A program made the translations under genes and the position numbers. This document shows positions 59,539 to 64,000 of a stretch of 64,000 bases of DNA, piece by piece. Position 1 is the stretch's first letter. Every line of letters begins with the position of its first letter. The notes beneath the pieces are model-generated. The model saw nothing but the letters and a program-made list of their open reading frames with translations. It had not been told where the DNA came from and did not search any database. This DNA comes from Thiomicrorhabdus sediminis. Its GTDB lineage: Bacteria > Pseudomonadota > Gammaproteobacteria > Thiomicrospirales > Thiomicrospiraceae. Location: contig NZ_CP040602.1 in NCBI RefSeq assembly GCF_005885815.1, positions 1,317,630 to 1,381,629 on the forward strand. Reading direction: 5' to 3'.

Positions 59539-62112
59539 TTAAGCGACGGCAACACCGATTTCAGCTAAAGTTTTTGGTGATTCAACTTCATAGTCTGCCA
59601 TTTCATCAAACTGCAGGTAACGGTAAACATCATCCGCCATGGTATCCAGCATGGCTACGTTTTCCATATACTCGGCTACGGTAGGGATACGCCCCATAGC
59701 CGCGCAAACCGCTGCCAGCTCGGCAGAACCAAGGAATACATTGGCGCCGTTACCTAAACGGTTCGGGAAGTTACGTGTTGATGTCGAGAATACGGTCGCG
59801 CCATCGGCAACTCGCGCCTGGTTACCCATACATAATGAACAACCCGGCATTTCGGTACGCGCACCAACCTTACCGTAAGTGCTGTAGTAACCCTCTTCGA
59901 TCAACTGACGCTCATCCATTTTGGTCGGCGGTGCGATCCATAGACGTGTCGGTACACTCCCCATGCTCTCCAAGACTTTACCGGCGGCACGGTAGTGACC
60001 GATATTGGTCATACAAGAACCGATAAAGACTTCATCGATCTTAGTATCCACCACTTCAGACATCAGCTTGACATCATCCGGATCGTTTGGACATGCGACA
60101 ATCGGCTCTTTGATTTCATTCAAATCGATTTCAATCACTTCAGCGTACTGCGCATCTGCATCGGCCTCTAGAAGCTCCGGGTTATCGATCCATTTCTGCA
60201 TCTCGTCACGACGACGAAGCAGAGTACGAGCATCCTGGTAACCGTTTTCAACCATCCAGTCGATCAATGCCATGTTCGACTTCAGATATTCGATAATCGG
60301 CTCTGCACCCAGTTTGACCACACACCCGTTGGCTGAACGCTCGGCAGACGCATCCGACAATTCAAATGCCTGCTCTACTTTCAAGTGTTCTAGACCTTCA
60401 ATCTCAAGAACACGACCGTTGAAACAGTTGATCTTACCTTTCTTTTCAACCGTCAAAAGACCATTCTGAATCGCCGCATAAGGAATCGCATTGACCAAGT
60501 CACGCAAAGTGATACCCGGCTGCATCTTACCTTTGAAACGAACCAATACAGATTCCGGCATATTCAACGGCATAACACCCAAAGCGGCACCGAATGCCAC
60601 CAAGCCAGAACCCGCCGGGAACGAAATACCGATTGGGAAACGGGTATGCGAATCACCACCTGTACCGACAGTATCAGGCAATAATAGACGGTTCAACCAA
60701 GAGTGGATAACCCCGTCACCCGGACGCAATGCCACACCACCACGGCTAGTCATGAAATCAGGCAAAGTGTGCTGCAATTTGATATCTACCGGCTTTGGAT
60801 AAGCCGCAGTATGACAGAAAGATTGCATGACCAAATCTGAAGAGAAACCAAGACAGGCCAGCTCTTTCATTTCATCACGCGTCATCGCACCGGTCGTATC
60901 CTGTGATCCAACCGTCGTCATGTGCGGTTCACAGAACATACCAGGACGCACACCTTCGATACCACAAGCCTTACCGACCATTTTCTGCGCTAAGGTATAA
61001 CCGTGATCGGCTTGTGATTTATCCTGAGGACGAATGAACTCATCAGATGGAGACAGGTCCAGAACACGACGCGCCTTATCTGTCAAACCGCGACCGATAA
61101 TTAACGGTACACGACCACCGGCACGAACCTCATCCGGCATGGTATCAGGCGCCAATTCAAAGGTAGAGATGGTCTCGCCCGCTTCATTAGTAACCTTACC
61201 TTCATATGGATGGATCGTCACCACATCCCCCATATTCATTGAAGAAACATCACACTCGATGGGTAAGGAACCTGAGTCTTCAGCGGTATTGAAGAAAATC
61301 GGCGCAATCTTACCGCCTAATACCACACCACCTTGGCGCTTGTTCGGTACATAAGGAATATCATCACCAAACCACCACATAACCGAGTTCATTGCCGATT
61401 TACGTGAAGAACCGGTACCGACAACATCACCCACATAAGCCACCGGATGACCTTTGGCTTTAAGCTCGTCGATAATTCCCGGTACATCGTCCATACGCGC
61501 CGCCAACATTTCTTTTGCGTGCAAAGGGATATCCGGGCGCGACCATGCGGCTGTCGCCGGGGATAGGTCATCGGTATTGGTTTCGCCGTCAACTTTAAAC
61601 ACAGTTACCGTAATGGTTTCCGGCATTTTCGGTTTGGCTTTGAACCACTCGGCGTTCGCCCAAGATTCTAGAACCTGTTTCGCATAAGCGTTATTGGCCG
61701 CTTTTTCAGCCACATCGTGGAATGCTTCATACACCAATAGCGTTTTAGAAAGCGCTTTTACCGCTTCTTCAGCAACCGCCGGGTTTGTGCTATCCAACAA
61801 AGAGATTAGCGGCTGAACGTTATAACCCCCCAACATTGTTCCTAGCAAAAATGTCGCTTTTACCGGAGAGATCAAATCGACCGCTGTATTGCCATTAGCC
61901 ACATCGGCCAAGAAACTCGCCTTAACATAAGATGCTTCGTCAACACCAGGCGGCACACGGTTGGTTAACAGGTCTAATACGAACTCTTCTTCACCTGCTG
62001 GTGGATTTTTAATCAGTTCCACCAATTGCGCTGTCTGTTCAGCATCCAATGGTAAAGCCGGAATACCTTCAGCTTCGCGTTCTGCCACATGGCTGCGATA
62101 TGCATCTAACAT
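59539..62112 (-). CDS. acnB: Aconitate hydratase B, AcnB
   Basis: 857 residues, the length of E. coli AcnB (865). A HEAT-like N-terminal domain (~1-155) precedes the swivel domain and the catalytic [4Fe-4S] domains. Visible signatures are [49 protein letters not shown] and the cluster pair [13 protein letters not shown] with a third Cys in [12 protein letters not shown]. It interconverts citrate and isocitrate in the TCA cycle. The gene is divergent from purB and has its own terminator; it appears monocistronic. Confidence 0.98.
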   Translation of the reverse strand: MLDAYRSHVAEREAEGIPALPLDAEQTAQLVELIKNPPAGEEEFVLDLLTNRVPPGVDEASYVKASFLADVANGNTAVDLISPVKATFLLGTMLGGYNVQPLISLLDSTNPAVAEEAVKALSKTLLVYEAFHDVAEKAANNAYAKQVLESWANAEWFKAKPKMPETITVTVFKVDGETNTDDLSPATAAWSRPDIPLHAKEMLAARMDDVPGIIDELKAKGHPVAYVGDVVGTGSSRKSAMNSVMWWFGDDIPYVPNKRQGGVVLGGKIAPIFFNTAEDSGSLPIECDVSSMNMGDVVTIHPYEGKVTNEAGETISTFELAPDTMPDEVRAGGRVPLIIGRGLTDKARRVLDLSPSDEFIRPQDKSQADHGYTLAQKMVGKACGIEGVRPGMFCEPHMTTVGSQDTTGAMTRDEMKELACLGFSSDLVMQSFCHTAAYPKPVDIKLQHTLPDFMTSRGGVALRPGDGVIHSWLNRLLLPDTVGTGGDSHTRFPIGISFPAGSGLVAFGAALGVMPLNMPESVLVRFKGKMQPGITLRDLVNAIPYAAIQNGLLTVEKKGKINCFNGRVLEIEGLEHLKVEQAFELSDASAERSANGCVVKLGAEPIIEYLKSNMALIDWMVENGYQDARTLLRRRDEMQKWIDNPELLEADADAQYAEVIEIDLNEIKEPIVACPNDPDDVKLMSEVVDTKIDEVFIGSCMTNIGHYRAAGKVLESMGSVPTRLWIAPPTKMDERQLIEEGYYSTYGKVGARTEMPGCSLCMGNQARVADGATVFSTSTRNFPNRLGNGANVFLGSAELAAVCAAMGRIPTVAEYMENVAMLDTMADDVYRYLQFDEMADYEVESPKTLAEIGVAVA

Positions 62113-62190
62113 AGTAAGACGTCTCCTAAATAATAGAAAAATATGCGCGCTATTTTACCACACTCAACTTTCAAGTCGCAGCCAATATAG

Positions 62191-63753
<1,563 letters not shown>

Positions 63754-63877
63754 TTCTTTAAAGTGAACCTTTAGCGCGCTGTTATCTGCGTTGAGCAACG
63801 GTCACGTATGACTTATACGCTCCCTTTTGCTCGCCTTGATACCAGCGCACCAAAGAACCACCTCGAATTTATCTGTG

Positions 63878-63914
63878 AAAACCACCGACTGCATTTGCTT
63901 TCGGTGGTTTTTTA
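63878..63914 (+). terminator. Intrinsic terminator after purB
   Basis: AAAACCACCGA and TCGGTGGTTTT arms around an 11-12-base loop, followed by T's. Confidence 0.85.
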
Positions 63915-63955
63915 TTACAATATTCTCACCTTAATTTCGTGCCACGGGGCTAATA

Positions 63956-64000
63956 ATGATTCAGTTCAATAATATCGACCTACAGACTTTTTTTAATGAT
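63956..64000 (+). CDS. Start of a further gene, cut by the window end
   Basis: ATG with a GGGG six bases upstream opens a frame of 15 codons (MIQFNNIDLQTFFND) that runs off the window. Too short to identify; position after purB and the opening residues would allow a RoxA/YcfD-like cupin hydroxylase, but this is a guess. Confidence 0.4.
   Translation, partial: MIQFNNIDLQTFFND

Overview
The window reads as a stretch of gammaproteobacterial chromosome. The layout uvrC-pgsA-tRNA-Gly-tRNA-Cys-tRNA-Leu(UAA) matches the classical gammaproteobacterial locus, and minC, acnB, purB, sohB and DUF3087 genes look gammaproteobacterial. The moderate GC, the nitrate assimilation set and the sulfide-related cargo would fit a marine sulfur oxidiser of the Thiomicrospira/Hydrogenovibrio/Thiomicrorhabdus type. 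That last step is inference; no rRNA or other taxonomic marker is present.

1-7 kb: end of a csiV-like gene, minC, a DUF3087 membrane protein, then a minus-strand signalling block with two tandem REC-EAL phosphodiesterases, an ANTAR-domain RNA-binding regulator and an EAL protein. The EAL gene is preceded by a leader containing a strong terminator.

7-31 kb: a nearly complete nitrate assimilation region. One minus-strand operon runs flavoprotein-nirB-nirD-nasA-cysG-ybiB-like-moeA-mobA from a good sigma-54 promoter. It diverges from a NarK-type transporter gene, followed by a PPM phosphatase/protein kinase fusion and a cytoplasmic-sensing chemoreceptor. Next come nrtABC and, upstream of them, the nitrate sensor/antiterminator pair nasS-nasT. 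The leader of nrtA carries an attenuator whose core (TGGAGTGT..CGCTC.TAG, one extra base in the nrtA copy) also occurs in front of the EAL gene next to the second ANTAR protein. This suggests one RNA-based circuit acting on both nitrate uptake and c-di-GMP breakdown.

31-36.5 kb: a sulfide/thiol-type accessory cluster with an ArsR-rhodanese regulator, a methyltransferase, a YeeE/YedE transporter, a metallo-beta-lactamase-fold enzyme and a divergent MFS transporter. Three near-identical palindromic operators lie in the divergent promoter region. A decayed copy of a tRNA-Leu 3' end lies at its left edge.

36.57-52.57 kb: an integrated element of about 15.9 kb bounded by a perfect 57-bp direct repeat of the tRNA-Leu(UAA) 3' part. 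It carries a tyrosine integrase beside the tRNA, two small putative DNA-binding proteins, a GNAT-like protein and a PriCT/Toprim/DUF3987 primase-helicase, but no capsid or conjugation genes. The rest is cargo: a MotA/MotB stator pair, a REC-HD-GYP protein, a cache-PAS histidine kinase and a PhnD-PAS-GGDEF-EAL protein. It looks like a satellite-type genomic island that has picked up a motility/c-di-GMP module.

52.5-64 kb: host backbone with three tRNAs, pgsA, uvrC, an S49 peptidase, a large lipoprotein with four repeats, acnB, purB and the first codons of a further gene.
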